DNA of 64,000 nucleotides from Thermaurantimonas sp046299575 (lineage in GTDB: Bacteria; Bacteroidota; Bacteroidia; Flavobacteriales; Schleiferiaceae), in the NCBI RefSeq assembly GCF_046299575.1, contig NZ_JBKBHX010000001.1, positions 1-64,000 on the forward strand, given 5' to 3'. A program made the translations under genes and the position numbers. A model generated the notes under the pieces. It searched no databases. It was not told the DNA's origin and worked only from the letters and a program-made list of their open reading frames with translations. Within the stretch, counting starts at the first letter, position 1. Each line of letters starts with the position of its first letter. Below are positions 42,601 through 51,431 of the stretch, one piece after another.

Positions 42601-44511
42601 CTCGGGTCCGTTAGGATAGGAGAGTACAAGATTATTGGTAATAATATCGTACACCACAAAAAATTCCTGTGCTGGAAAAGGAATTGACTTACCTGTCACT
42701 GTAATGGTATAAAGACCTTGGGCCGGAGTATCGATTACGATCTGTTCTACATTGTTTACGCTATCTATACCAGGCACTGCAGCACTCGTAAGAGCAGCTA
42801 CATTTGGTGCAGGATTTAGTATAAGTGGAAAATAAATGGTAGATCCATGTGATACGGTCATGTCCAAATCGTTGACCAAGGTTTTCTGAGCATTAGCCAG
42901 TGCTTCCCGATCGTGGTAATATAGCATTACTTTTAACTGAGCTACATTGGCGGGAAGTTCGATAGTGAAGGTTTTTATTTGATTAGCAAGAATTGTGTCT
43001 GAAAAATTTTGATTGTTTTGTATTGCCTGAATGGCGCGTCGTGCGTTGATTCTACCGAAACCATAGCGAAAATCTGGACCCCGGTTGCCGAGATCGTCAG
43101 CAGTATTCATCAGATGTGCTTTTATCAGAGCACTTTTTGGTTCCTGATTGAAAAAGGTTTTATAGGCATGATAAATAGTTGCTAACGTGCCGGCTGTACC
43201 GGGTGAAGACATTGAAGTCCCGGTAAAAGACGCATAAGTGTGTGGGTCGATGGTCGAAAATACACTGGTACCATTAGCTACGACCTCAGGTTTAACGCGG
43301 CCATCGTGGGCTGGTCCTCGGCTGCTGGAGCTGTTGATGGAGTCAAGTGAATTGATGTTACCTACAGCTATTACGTTTTTAGCCTGTTTATGTCCGCCTG
43401 TTATGTTACCCCAACCTGTGATAAAGTTGCAATTTTGAGTTCCGTTGTTTCCCGCTGAAAACACGTGCAGAAGCGAAGGCAACTGGCGGGTCTGAATATC
43501 CATGTTGCGTGCGTTGTTGGTGTAGCCGGTGTTACAGCCATCGCTGTAGGATGAATTGGTGATGCGCACATGGTATTGATTGTAATCGCTTACAATATTC
43601 TGCAGATTGCCCGGATAAGTGCGATAGAACACCTCAGCACCTGGTGCCATTCCCATGCCTTGCGGATTGACATTGCCGGCTCCAAATACAATACCGGCCA
43701 CGTGATCGCCGTGATTACCTGTACTTGCGGTTGCAAAAGGCTGCTGCAATCTCCCTTTGTAATCAGCATGTGGGCCAATGGCGCCATCATCGCCTATGCC
43801 CACCACCACTCCTTCGCCTGTGAAACCAACGGGAGCCAGTCTACCATAGTTGACGTTCTGCACGCGATGATTCTCACGGGCAAATTTGTTTTCAGGCTCT
43901 CCCTGAGGTTCAGCTTGCTGCACAAACATTAATCCTGCTAGCTGCGTAAGTTTTTGAACATCATTCTTATGAACGACTACTTCCGCGAGATTGTCTTGTT
44001 GACTTACATGTAATATTCGCTTGACCAGCCTTTGTGCAAACGGTAGAAAATCATCGATGCGAATATTTCGGTAAGGCACTAATATGGCACGAAGGTGATG
44101 GTCATCGATTTGTGTGTACGAAGGCAATTCGTCAAAATAAATCTCCTTGCTAACCTTTAATTCATATGGTACGGGTAATATGCACACTGCCCCATATTCA
44201 AACACCTTCTGAAGATTAGAACCGGTAGATATTGATGCTAAATAACCATTTTTTGGCACGTACTCAAGCATCTGAACGCCCATCTTCTCGAGGGCATTCA
44301 GGTAGTGAATGCCTGGAATGTCCTGAAAAAGAATGAGCCTATAGAACTTCCCGTTTACCGCCTCTCCTTTTTTCTCTTTCCAGACCGAAGGTCTGTCTTT
44401 ATTGTATTCATAAGAAAAATTCCCGTGGGTTAGTTGAATGGTTGCCTTTTGCGATTCAGCCTGAAAACCCATCAACATTGAACAGAACACCAGCAGTAAA
44501 ATTTTTTTCAT
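39637..44511 (-). CDS. T9SS-secreted subtilisin-like serine protease (S8) with beta modules
   Basis: This 1624-residue protein has a signal peptide (MKKILLLVFCSMLMGFQAES). The S8 catalytic domain has Asp at 241/242 (GIGDDG), His267 (GNHGDHVAG) and Ser433 (GTSMSSPG). A fibronectin-like region and a jelly-roll stretch follow, then PKD-like modules (SYNWTFGNGASPAF, SLRWNFGDGTTS) and a type A sorting domain (GFNLYPNPSRGEFSLQL, closing VKRRQLIISK). The start at 44511 is chosen because the promoter box at 44553-44560 lies inside the longer frame. It probably acts outside the cell on proteins; the substrate is unknown. Confidence 0.88.
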   Translation of the reverse strand: MKKILLLVFCSMLMGFQAESQKATIQLTHGNFSYEYNKDRPSVWKEKKGEAVNGKFYRLILFQDIPGIHYLNALEKMGVQMLEYVPKNGYLASISTGSNLQKVFEYGAVCILPVPYELKVSKEIYFDELPSYTQIDDHHLRAILVPYRNIRIDDFLPFAQRLVKRILHVSQQDNLAEVVVHKNDVQKLTQLAGLMFVQQAEPQGEPENKFARENHRVQNVNYGRLAPVGFTGEGVVVGIGDDGAIGPHADYKGRLQQPFATASTGNHGDHVAGIVFGAGNVNPQGMGMAPGAEVFYRTYPGNLQNIVSDYNQYHVRITNSSYSDGCNTGYTNNARNMDIQTRQLPSLLHVFSAGNNGTQNCNFITGWGNITGGHKQAKNVIAVGNINSLDSINSSSSRGPAHDGRVKPEVVANGTSVFSTIDPHTYASFTGTSMSSPGTAGTLATIYHAYKTFFNQEPKSALIKAHLMNTADDLGNRGPDFRYGFGRINARRAIQAIQNNQNFSDTILANQIKTFTIELPANVAQLKVMLYYHDREALANAQKTLVNDLDMTVSHGSTIYFPLILNPAPNVAALTSAAVPGIDSVNNVEQIVIDTPAQGLYTITVTGKSIPFPAQEFFVVYDIITNNLVLSYPNGPEISWEPGSQQIIRWEAPAGTQPFQLHISADSGATWTAINTNIPAATRRLQWTLPANLSGKYWIRLTRGTQQVISAHPVHILGTPQNITINKACPDTVTLTWNAVANAQGYYITRLGQKYMEIFDTVAGQNTTIAHLTGLNFNEEEWLSVMAYGANGLIGNRGVAARKAPGLFNCTVQKDLALEDVFNFPNGAIPSCQASDSIRPVLRIRNVSTDQIASAVASVFANGSLLISDTITAGLPSSGNMINYTFTKQFLMPNQPLITFKVVIKGSGDQNAINDTLTFVSGVYNASSVTIPFTTNFDSNPLCSDSADCEQTVCSIASWANLQNGIQDNIDWRVHTGPTQTAGTGPSGDYNLNGQGRYIYLEATSCSNQTANLASNCFTVSGLTLPELSFWYHMFGPAMGQLEVQILDSNRWTTVWQRSGNQGNAWLNARISLLPYIGKKIAVRFVGTTGGNTSDLALDLIEIRQNTLPPIPDFAPSVSVTCPQAPVTLFDLSMGTPTQWQWSITPNTFTLVGGSTLNSQNPVVSFNQIGTYTVKLVASNANGSDSITKVNVINITAGQNLPFSQNFQPQIFPPANWEVVNPDNGITWNRQSPTPHSTGNASARMNFFNYTVVGEVDYLNLPLISLLNTTQPALLFDVAYAQYPGFSDSLAVEAVGGCVSNAFTEVYKRGGSQLATANPSTNQFTPTQSQWRTDTILLTPFANGPVRLRFKSINGYGNNLYITNVRIVDLAQAPPVAAFTVQLPQVGVICVGDTVTFVDNSQNNPASYNWTFGNGASPAFANTPGPHKVVYLNGGQKTVTLSVLNANGTSSATQTLNVFENPTFSPSIVVNLDTLTFSANVVGSYDSLRWNFGDGTTSTLPSGTHKYQVGGTYSVTLIVYHACGTLQTSAQVTVSGFSVAELEEVGFNLYPNPSRGEFSLQLHSALIARSMRITDVTGRVVHEQTLDNRQKIDFSLKHLPSGSYVVTVEDLSGQVKRRQLIISK

Positions 44512-44552
44512 ATTCCTTCGTTCGGATTTTTTAACATTGCCAATTGTTAATA

Positions 44553-44560
44553 CAAACTTA
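44553..44560 (-). promoter_or_regulatory. -7 box of the subtilase gene
   Basis: The minus strand reads TAAGTTTG, 41 bases before the ATG at 44511, within the 63-base divergent spacer shared with the PIG-L gene. Confidence 0.4.
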
Positions 44561-44574
44561 GGAGTAAAAAGAAA

Positions 44575-47037
44575 ATGTACATACATCGATTCTTAACTAT
44601 TTCCATATTTTGCACTTTAACAGGTTATTCTCAGTATTATTCTTCAAAATCTTCTTCTCTGATACTTCACGAAATCGAGAAACTTCAGAATACGGCACGC
44701 GTGCTGTACGTAGCAGCTCATCCCGACGACGAAAACACTCGGCTGATCACTTGGCTTGCCAACAGCCAGAAAGCCACAGTGGCTTATTTATCGCTCACTC
44801 GAGGCGAAGGTGGTCAAAATCTGATAGGCCCGGAACTTGACGATGCCTTGGGTGTAATTCGTACCCATGAGCTATTGAAAGCCCGTGAAATTGATGGCGG
44901 CTTGCAATTCTTCACGCGAGCCCGCGACTTTGGCTATTCTAAAAGCAAAGAAGAATCGCTGCGCCTGTGGAACGAAGACAGCATTTTAAAAGACATTGTC
45001 CTAATCATTCGAAAATTTAAACCCGATATCATCATCAACCGGTTTCCACCCGATGCACGCGCAGGCCATGGTCATCACGCAGCTTCAGCTTATTTGGCTA
45101 TTAAGGCTTTTGATCTGGCAGCTGATCCTGAATACGAACCGGACATAGCCGCTACTTACGGGGTATGGCAAGCAACGCGCTTATTTTGGAATACTTCCAC
45201 ATGGTGGATTAAAGATCTGGATACCACTCAGACTGGCAATGGTAAGCTCTTGAAAATCGAAGTCGGAGATTACTACCCCTACCTCGGAGCCGAAACTGGC
45301 GAACTTGCCGCCTATTCGCGTAGTCAACACAAAAGTCAAGGATTTGGAATTCCAGCTTCCAGGGGTCAATTTGCCGAATACCTACAGCTCGAACGCGGCT
45401 CGCCAGCCTATAAAGAACTCTTCGAAAATATACAAACAGGATATGCGCGCTGGGGCTGCCCCTCGCTCGACAAACAAGCCAAAACAATCGCTCTTACTTT
45501 CAATCACGACAAACCCAACCTCTCCATTTACAAGCTGAATGAGTTCAAAAAAGCTGCACAACAATGCCTCCCCGAGCCTTACTTATCTGAACTGACGCAA
45601 AAAATTGACGACCTCATTTGGCAATGCAGTGGTGTGTATGCCGAAGCTGCTTCCAATCAAAGTTTTTGTACCGAAGGTGATACCCTACAGATTAACTTTC
45701 AAATGTTTAACAGAATTGGAGAAATGGTATTTATTAATGCCATAGAAACAACTGATTCAACCTACAAAATCAATCGGCTCATTCAGCCAAGACAATCTGT
45801 TTCAATTAAAATACCTCATCGAATTACAAAGTCTTATTCTCAACCCTTTTGGCTCAGAAATCCAGAAAAATACCTGTATTTAAGCGAAGAACAAAAAATT
45901 GGTAAAAGCATAGACGAACCTCTTTATTTACCCATTACTGTTGACCTCGAAGGTGCTAAAATTGTAAAACACCTTCCCATCATTTTTAGAAACAATGACC
46001 GCGTAAAAGGCGAAATCATTGAAGATGTTTTTGTATTTCCTCAGATCACAGGCACAACTGATGCCGATGTAATTTATCAAGTTTTTGACAATACATTTTA
46101 TATTGCATTGAACATACAAACTCATAAAAAGCTTGACACATTACACATTAGTGTCAAAAAAGAAAATGATGTTGAAATTCAACCAGATTTGCTTTCACTT
46201 TTTAGACTTCAAGAAGGTGAAAGTAAAGAACTATCAATAAGTGGAACTACACAAAAAAATCAATCATCAACAATCAAATTTTTCTACACATCAGAGCATG
46301 ACAGCCTTGAATTAATGTCATATAAAACTATTTCATACGATCACATTGGAAAGAAAGTACTTTTTAAACCCATAACTGTTCAACTATTTTCACTGGAAAA
46401 TGAGAAGGTAAAACCTCTAAAAATAGGTTATATATCTGGATCGGGAGATGATATAAAAACCATTTTGAAAAAGTCAGGCTTTCACGTAGAGGATCTCCAA
46501 CTTCAAAATGTAACAGCTGAAGATTTAAAAAAGTACGATGCTATCGTTTGTGGAATAAGAAGCTTCAACACATCCACTATACTTGCAAAAGAGCATCAGA
46601 AACTACTTGAATACACTAAAAATGGCGGAACGTATATCGTACTCTATCAAACGAATGGAGCTGATCTAAAAGTAAAAGAAATTGGGCCCTATCCATTTAC
46701 TATCGGGCGGGGAAGAGTTACAGAAGAAGATGCATCTCCTACTATTCTACTTCCGAACCATAAAGTATTGAAGTATCCGTACGAAATCACAAAAGATGAT
46801 TTAACTAACTGGCACCAAGAAATTGGCTTGTATTTTGCTGAAAATATTTCGCCTGAATATGATACACCTCTTGCTTGGGCTGACACTAATGAACTACCGC
46901 AATCAGGCGGACTTATCATCGGAAAATATGGTAAAGGCATTTTTGTTTATACTGGCTTAAGTTTCTTCCGCCAATTACCTAACGGAAATGCGGGTGCTTT
47001 TAAACTTTTAATAAACATTTTACACCTCAATCAATAA
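44575..47037 (+). CDS. PIG-L family deacetylase fused to a C-terminal GATase-like domain
   Basis: This 820-residue protein has a signal peptide (MYIHRFLTISIFCTLTGYSQ). The PIG-L deacetylase domain shows AHPDDE (48-53) and the zinc His pair in GHGHH (164-168). A beta-rich middle section follows. From about residue 620 an amidotransferase-like fold appears (LKIGYISGSGDDI, KKYDAIVCGIRSFNT, GGTYIVLYQTNGAD). PIG-L enzymes remove acetyl from N-acetylglucosamine-type sugars; the substrate is unknown. It is divergent from the subtilase and overlaps the next gene tail to tail by seven bases. Confidence 0.8.
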   Translation: MYIHRFLTISIFCTLTGYSQYYSSKSSSLILHEIEKLQNTARVLYVAAHPDDENTRLITWLANSQKATVAYLSLTRGEGGQNLIGPELDDALGVIRTHELLKAREIDGGLQFFTRARDFGYSKSKEESLRLWNEDSILKDIVLIIRKFKPDIIINRFPPDARAGHGHHAASAYLAIKAFDLAADPEYEPDIAATYGVWQATRLFWNTSTWWIKDLDTTQTGNGKLLKIEVGDYYPYLGAETGELAAYSRSQHKSQGFGIPASRGQFAEYLQLERGSPAYKELFENIQTGYARWGCPSLDKQAKTIALTFNHDKPNLSIYKLNEFKKAAQQCLPEPYLSELTQKIDDLIWQCSGVYAEAASNQSFCTEGDTLQINFQMFNRIGEMVFINAIETTDSTYKINRLIQPRQSVSIKIPHRITKSYSQPFWLRNPEKYLYLSEEQKIGKSIDEPLYLPITVDLEGAKIVKHLPIIFRNNDRVKGEIIEDVFVFPQITGTTDADVIYQVFDNTFYIALNIQTHKKLDTLHISVKKENDVEIQPDLLSLFRLQEGESKELSISGTTQKNQSSTIKFFYTSEHDSLELMSYKTISYDHIGKKVLFKPITVQLFSLENEKVKPLKIGYISGSGDDIKTILKKSGFHVEDLQLQNVTAEDLKKYDAIVCGIRSFNTSTILAKEHQKLLEYTKNGGTYIVLYQTNGADLKVKEIGPYPFTIGRGRVTEEDASPTILLPNHKVLKYPYEITKDDLTNWHQEIGLYFAENISPEYDTPLAWADTNELPQSGGLIIGKYGKGIFVYTGLSFFRQLPNGNAGAFKLLINILHLNQ

Positions 47038-48908
47038 ACTTTTTCAGCGAGAAAAGCAGAAATATTTTCTACTTTCAGGGCAATATTTTTTTTATCCCGA
47101 TTCCAGATAAAAATCTTTAATTTTTCAGCCTCTATAGATTGTATAAATTGATCAAATGATTTTCGCTCTAAAAAGCGACTCACAGGTATTGAAAAAAAGG
47201 AAACGATTGAATCCCTTTTTTCAAAACTCATACACAGACCAACATTCGATAGATCGCCTGAAAAATATGTGAGATCAAAGGAAATATGAAGTATGTTTTT
47301 TAAAGCGATTTTCTCTATAGGATTCAAATCCACATTACAGATATCTATAAATTCTATGTTATCTTTAATAAGAACCCTTTCAAGGGTAGGTAAATAAATT
47401 TTATTTAGAAATTTAGACGCTTTAATACTATCAAGTACTCGATATATCGATTCACTATTTTTTTCTGCTCTTGAAAAAACATACACTTCAAATGCACGTC
47501 CGTTGAGTGTTTTCTCTTGTACAATAGGCGCAAAATAATTTGTAATTTTAAAATACGGATTTTCTATAAATGCTTCAAGCTTCACACCTCCTTCGATGGG
47601 AGCATATCGGGTATCATAAATAATAAAATCACCAATTTTAGTGTCTTGTTCAGGATGCTTTTTGTTTATAATTCCCTCCCTAATTTTTAAAGTATCGTAT
47701 GGATTGAAATTTAAATAATAAGGTACAAACACATCGAAATAAAAAATTCTTTTATTGAATAACTCTTGAGTTTTAATCCAATCTAAAGCTGAGATCAATA
47801 CCTTGTCAGTTTCATTGAATTTGTAAGGGATGGGCAGTTGAATCCAAGGTTGAATAGTTTGCGTTACAACAGTGAAAATAACGATTAAATATCTAAAAAT
47901 TTTTCTTTTGGAAGAGGAGATCTCACTGACACTGCGATAGATAAACTCAAAACCAATCGCTGCACTTACAGCTGACAACGGCAGTACAGGAACTAAAACT
48001 CGAATCAATCCAAGAGAGGCCTTGTTGCCCAACCAGTAAGCTACGGAATGAGCAGAAAATAGACAAAGCCATAAAAAGTGTATTAGGATTAGTGCATATT
48101 TTGTCTCTCTACTCGTATCTTTTTTATATGCAATTTGATTAAATGTTACTGCCAATCCAATGATTAAAAACAGTAGAAAAGGCCATCCGAATATCTCAGG
48201 TGATTTCTTAAAAAAATGGAAGATAGAGCCTGATCCATAAACATCTGATGCTCCGGCGTATGGATTATAAGTGATGAGCCAAAAAAAATCATGATAAACA
48301 AAAAATCCGATGATAGAATATATAAATGGAAACGAAAGTACTAAAGGAATATCTTTATATCTTTTCAACATTAAAAGATAGATGATAATGATCGGATAAA
48401 AGATGTAGGTTTCGGTTCTAACGAGCACAAGAGAAGAGAAGAAGATTGCAGCTAAAGAATACCTCTTTTTTACAAGTAAAAGCAAGGAAAAAGTAAGTAA
48501 AAAAGCTGCTAATACCTCGGTCATTGAAGACATTAAAAGGACAAAATAGATTGGAGAAAATAAAAGAAAAATCAAAGCGATCAATCTGGTTTGTATTCGA
48601 AGCTCTCTAAGAAGTATATTTAAAACAAAAAGAGTAAAAAGACCTATGAGTATATTAAAGAATACAACTCCCTTTATACCCAACTGTGCAAAAAGCGATG
48701 TGAGCAATGTAAACAATGGCTTACCCCAATGATCTAACAAAAGTTTGGGTTGTAACCACGAATATTTTGATATAAAGTAGTGCGCATAGTTGTCGCGACC
48801 TCCTTCATACACTTCAAAGCGAAAGGAGTAAAGAAAAAGCAATACAGAAATGCTAATAAATAGAAGAAGATTTAGGTTTTTTTTGATTTTGGTTGATTTT
48901 ATGTACAA
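47031..48908 (-). CDS. Polytopic GT-C-like glycosyltransferase or related membrane protein
   Basis: This 625-residue protein has around ten or more hydrophobic segments in its first 400 residues. The first loop carries YEGGRDNYAHYFISKYSWLQPKL, the kind of acidic loop seen in polyprenyl-phosphate-dependent (PMT/ArnT-like) GT-C enzymes, followed by a soluble C-terminal part of about 230 residues. The start appears to be TTG at 48908, as no ATG exists before the first helix. Donor and acceptor are unknown. Confidence 0.6.
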   Translation of the reverse strand: MYIKSTKIKKNLNLLLFISISVLLFLYSFRFEVYEGGRDNYAHYFISKYSWLQPKLLLDHWGKPLFTLLTSLFAQLGIKGVVFFNILIGLFTLFVLNILLRELRIQTRLIALIFLLFSPIYFVLLMSSMTEVLAAFLLTFSLLLLVKKRYSLAAIFFSSLVLVRTETYIFYPIIIIYLLMLKRYKDIPLVLSFPFIYSIIGFFVYHDFFWLITYNPYAGASDVYGSGSIFHFFKKSPEIFGWPFLLFLIIGLAVTFNQIAYKKDTSRETKYALILIHFLWLCLFSAHSVAYWLGNKASLGLIRVLVPVLPLSAVSAAIGFEFIYRSVSEISSSKRKIFRYLIVIFTVVTQTIQPWIQLPIPYKFNETDKVLISALDWIKTQELFNKRIFYFDVFVPYYLNFNPYDTLKIREGIINKKHPEQDTKIGDFIIYDTRYAPIEGGVKLEAFIENPYFKITNYFAPIVQEKTLNGRAFEVYVFSRAEKNSESIYRVLDSIKASKFLNKIYLPTLERVLIKDNIEFIDICNVDLNPIEKIALKNILHISFDLTYFSGDLSNVGLCMSFEKRDSIVSFFSIPVSRFLERKSFDQFIQSIEAEKLKIFIWNRDKKNIALKVENISAFLAEKVY

Positions 48909-49103
48909 AGAAAAATAGTTTGGACGATATTTTTTGACCTATTCAGAGTGTTTTTAAGCATTTTTAATTGGGCGAGATGATAAACAACCACTTTTACAGT
49001 AAAAATTTTCTGAACGAATTTCTGAAAACAAATAACTTACAACAGTTTCGTTTGAAGAACATGCGAAATGGTCAATCTTTTCAAAAATGTACGGTTGGTG
49101 TTG

Positions 49104-49111
49104 TACTTTTG
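49104..49111 (+). promoter_or_regulatory. -7 box of the tRNA-Val/tRNA-Met unit
   Basis: TACTTTTG lies 22 bases before the first tRNA base at 49134. Confidence 0.5.
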
Positions 49112-49133
49112 CAAAGCTTTTAATGATTTGCCC

Positions 49134-49208
49134 GCGCTTTTAGCTCAGCTGGTTTAGAGCGCTGCCTTGACAGGGCAGAGGTCACTGGTTCGAACCCAGT
49201 AAAGCGCA
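49134..49208 (+). tRNA. tRNA-Val (anticodon GAC)
   Basis: It folds cleanly: acceptor GCGCTTT with AAAGCGC, D stem GCTC/GAGC, anticodon stem CTGCC/GGCAG with loop TTGACAG and T stem ACTGG/CCAGT with loop TTCGAAC. The discriminator is A and CCA is not encoded. The GAC anticodon reads GUC and GUU. Confidence 0.93.
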
Positions 49209-49286
49209 CTAAATTTCTCATAGGAGTTAACATCCTTTTAGGTTTCTATATTTCTTTGATTTCTGAATATTTGCAGCCCCAAAAAC

Positions 49287-49363
49287 GGCGAGGTAGCTCA
49301 GTCGGTTAGAGCGCAGGATTCATAACCCTGAGGTCACGGGTTCAACTCCCGTCCTCGCTACCA
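49287..49363 (+). tRNA. tRNA-Met (anticodon CAT)
   Basis: The acceptor GGCGAGG pairs with CCTCGCT (one G-T pair at the end), with D stem GCTC/GAGC, anticodon loop TTCATAA and T stem ACGGG/CCCGT. CCA is encoded (49361-49363). The anticodon stem has an A-C mismatch next to the loop. It looks like elongator Met; a lysidine-modified Ile tRNA cannot be fully excluded. Confidence 0.9.
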
Positions 49364-49375
49364 CCACACCATAAG

Positions 49376-49401
49376 CCCGGTTTACAGTACCGGGTTTTTT
49401 T
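49376..49401 (+). terminator. Terminator after the tRNA pair
   Basis: CCCGGT (49376-49381) pairs with ACCGGG (49389-49394) around a seven-base loop, followed by seven T. Confidence 0.88.
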
Positions 49402-49460
49402 ATACTCTTTCCGAGCTTATTCTTTCAAAGACAAAGCTCTATTCAGTCGGTGCCAAAGCC

Positions 49461-50226
49461 TTATGGCTCTCTGTGCAGCAATTCGTTTTCGGGTTCTTTC
49501 AGGGGCTTGTGTTTTCGGCTGTCAATCACATGCGTCACCCAGAAAAGCGCTGTGTGATAATATGTGACATTACCAGGTGTGCTTCCTTGCACCCACCTCA
49601 GCATATAGCCAAGTTGAAAAGTGGCATTTGGTATCTGATAGCCAAAGTTGATCCAGCTGCGGTTTTGGTCGAAATAATTCCAAATAATGTTTTTTCCGAA
49701 GTTGAAAAGGATTTCATTATTGATAGAAAAGAAGGGTTTGTAATTACCTAAACTCCTACCTACCAAAGGAAATCGTAGGCTTGACATAAACCTAAGGCGG
49801 TGGTTAGCCACCCATTCCCCATCGAGTATCTCCCCTGCCAAAACAGACTGACGGATGCGATAGTCATATCGTACCCGGTGATTAAACTGGGCTGCCTCTC
49901 CAATCTTAAAATTAAAGACCAACTGGCCCCATGGTCTGTGCTCACTTCTGGCAAGCAGACCATCGACTATGGGTGAAGTATTCAAAAAGGCATACCCTGC
50001 CGTACCAACTACCTGTGGTGTAAAATGCCACGACAATCCTGTTCTGTAAATAAAAAAAGATTCCGGCACATAGTGCAGATCATTCCAGATGGAAATCCTC
50101 TCCGATAGTTTAATACTGGAAATATACCCCCCCCCAAATGGCCGGTTCGTTCGAAATGTTCTTTACAATCTGACCTTTTAAAAATCCGAAAATACCAAAG
50201 AAAAACAAGATTGCCGACCATCTCAT
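49461..50226 (-). CDS. DUF2490 outer-membrane protein, frame broken in a run of nine Gs
   Basis: From ATG 50226 a signal peptide (MRWSAILFFFGIFGFLKGQ) leads to NEPAIWGG, but at a poly-G run (50127-50135, nine on the coding strand) the frame runs into a stop soon after. With eight Gs the frame would continue as YISSIKLSERISIWNDLHYVPESFFIYR into the 202-residue open frame that ends at 49461. That gives about 254 residues of typical DUF2490 beta-barrel sequence (GLSWHF, RVRYDYRIR, HRLRFMSSLRF). As written the gene is off. Slipped-strand phase variation, a true null or a sequencing error are all possible. DUF2490 proteins are annotated as barrel or capsule-assembly proteins. Confidence 0.75.
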
Positions 50227-50295
50227 CAACCATAATGAATTTGAAACCTAAAGGTCTTTAGATAAATCGGATATTAAGCTAACTAAAGTCAGTTT

Positions 50296-51363
50296 TCAGA
50301 TGATTATTCCCAGACCAAAGCTGATATACAAGCCATCGGTAAATGCCTTTTTATAAATTCCAGGTCTTAGGCCGGCTTCCACCTCGGTATACAATCCCGG
50401 TTTTTTGCCTGAATACCTGATTTGATTGGTAGTTCGCTTTATCCGAAAACCAATAGAATTGGACGATACACTTTCAACATCTTCAGGTGTTACTTGATTG
50501 TTCTGATAGGTAATTACTTGCGATCCATATTCAAGACCAGAGCCGTATAAAATTTCAACTTTGGTCATTGAAAATACGTTTCTCCTAAGTTTTTGAGGTC
50601 TGAGTTCACTGAGCTTATATGTATAGGAATACGAGAAAAATTCAGATATGTGAATCCCGGCACCGAATACCGTTTGATTAAAAGGCATGACAAGATCAGT
50701 GGGATTAGCACTTTTATCCACCAAAGTGATACAATCAAGGTTGTAATTTTCCCCTTTTGATGAGTATATCAAATTGGTTTTTCGGCTGATAAAAGACCCT
50801 CCAAATCCCCAAGCAAATCGGTAAGAAACTTCCTGATTGGTATGAAAATTTTTCCACTCTTTATACGACCTGTGGATCTCTCCTATTTTATCTTTTTGTA
50901 TGTATTCATAGTTGTAAATATTCTCAACCGTCTTTTCATCGCGAAGTACCAAAATTCCCACATAGGGTAGCATCATTCGGGTTTTTACTTTATCGCTTAC
51001 ATGGATAGTTGCTGAAATTTCTGTTTGCCTGTAAGGCTGATTGTACACCTTCACCAGCGGATTGGAACTGCTGAATATGGAAGCACTGCTGATATCCCGT
51101 GCATAGCTACCCTCCACCACAAAACCTCTGTGTGTAAAATATGCGTTGATTTTATTGTAAACGGCCCCTCCGTTTTTCTGCCAATCAACTCCCAGCTGCA
51201 TCCCTATTCCGTAAACAATGTTCCAATTCAACGGATTGTCGTACTTCCTCTGAATGCTCAGCAATGGATGTGATGGTGGGACATAATTTGAATTAGGCAG
51301 GTTATACTGAGCATAGGAAAATAGTGTCAGGAACATGAAAATGGCCAATTTCCACGGCAACAT
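50296..51363 (-). CDS. Putative outer-membrane beta-barrel protein
   Basis: This 355-residue protein has a signal peptide (MLPWKLAIFMFLTLFSYAQ). It has many alternating hydrophobic strands with aromatic girdles (HRGFVVEGSYARDIS, FFSYSYTYKLSEL), and its last strand YISFGLGIII suits a barrel closing strand. No family was recognised. It lies 69 bases upstream of the DUF2490 gene on the same strand and may form a pair with it. Confidence 0.6.
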   Translation of the reverse strand: MLPWKLAIFMFLTLFSYAQYNLPNSNYVPPSHPLLSIQRKYDNPLNWNIVYGIGMQLGVDWQKNGGAVYNKINAYFTHRGFVVEGSYARDISSASIFSSSNPLVKVYNQPYRQTEISATIHVSDKVKTRMMLPYVGILVLRDEKTVENIYNYEYIQKDKIGEIHRSYKEWKNFHTNQEVSYRFAWGFGGSFISRKTNLIYSSKGENYNLDCITLVDKSANPTDLVMPFNQTVFGAGIHISEFFSYSYTYKLSELRPQKLRRNVFSMTKVEILYGSGLEYGSQVITYQNNQVTPEDVESVSSNSIGFRIKRTTNQIRYSGKKPGLYTEVEAGLRPGIYKKAFTDGLYISFGLGIII

Positions 51364-51431
51364 GATGATTTGATTTTTTTCAAAATTTCACGTTGCCCGG
51401 CTCATAAGTAGTCATCCATATGTCGTAAAAT

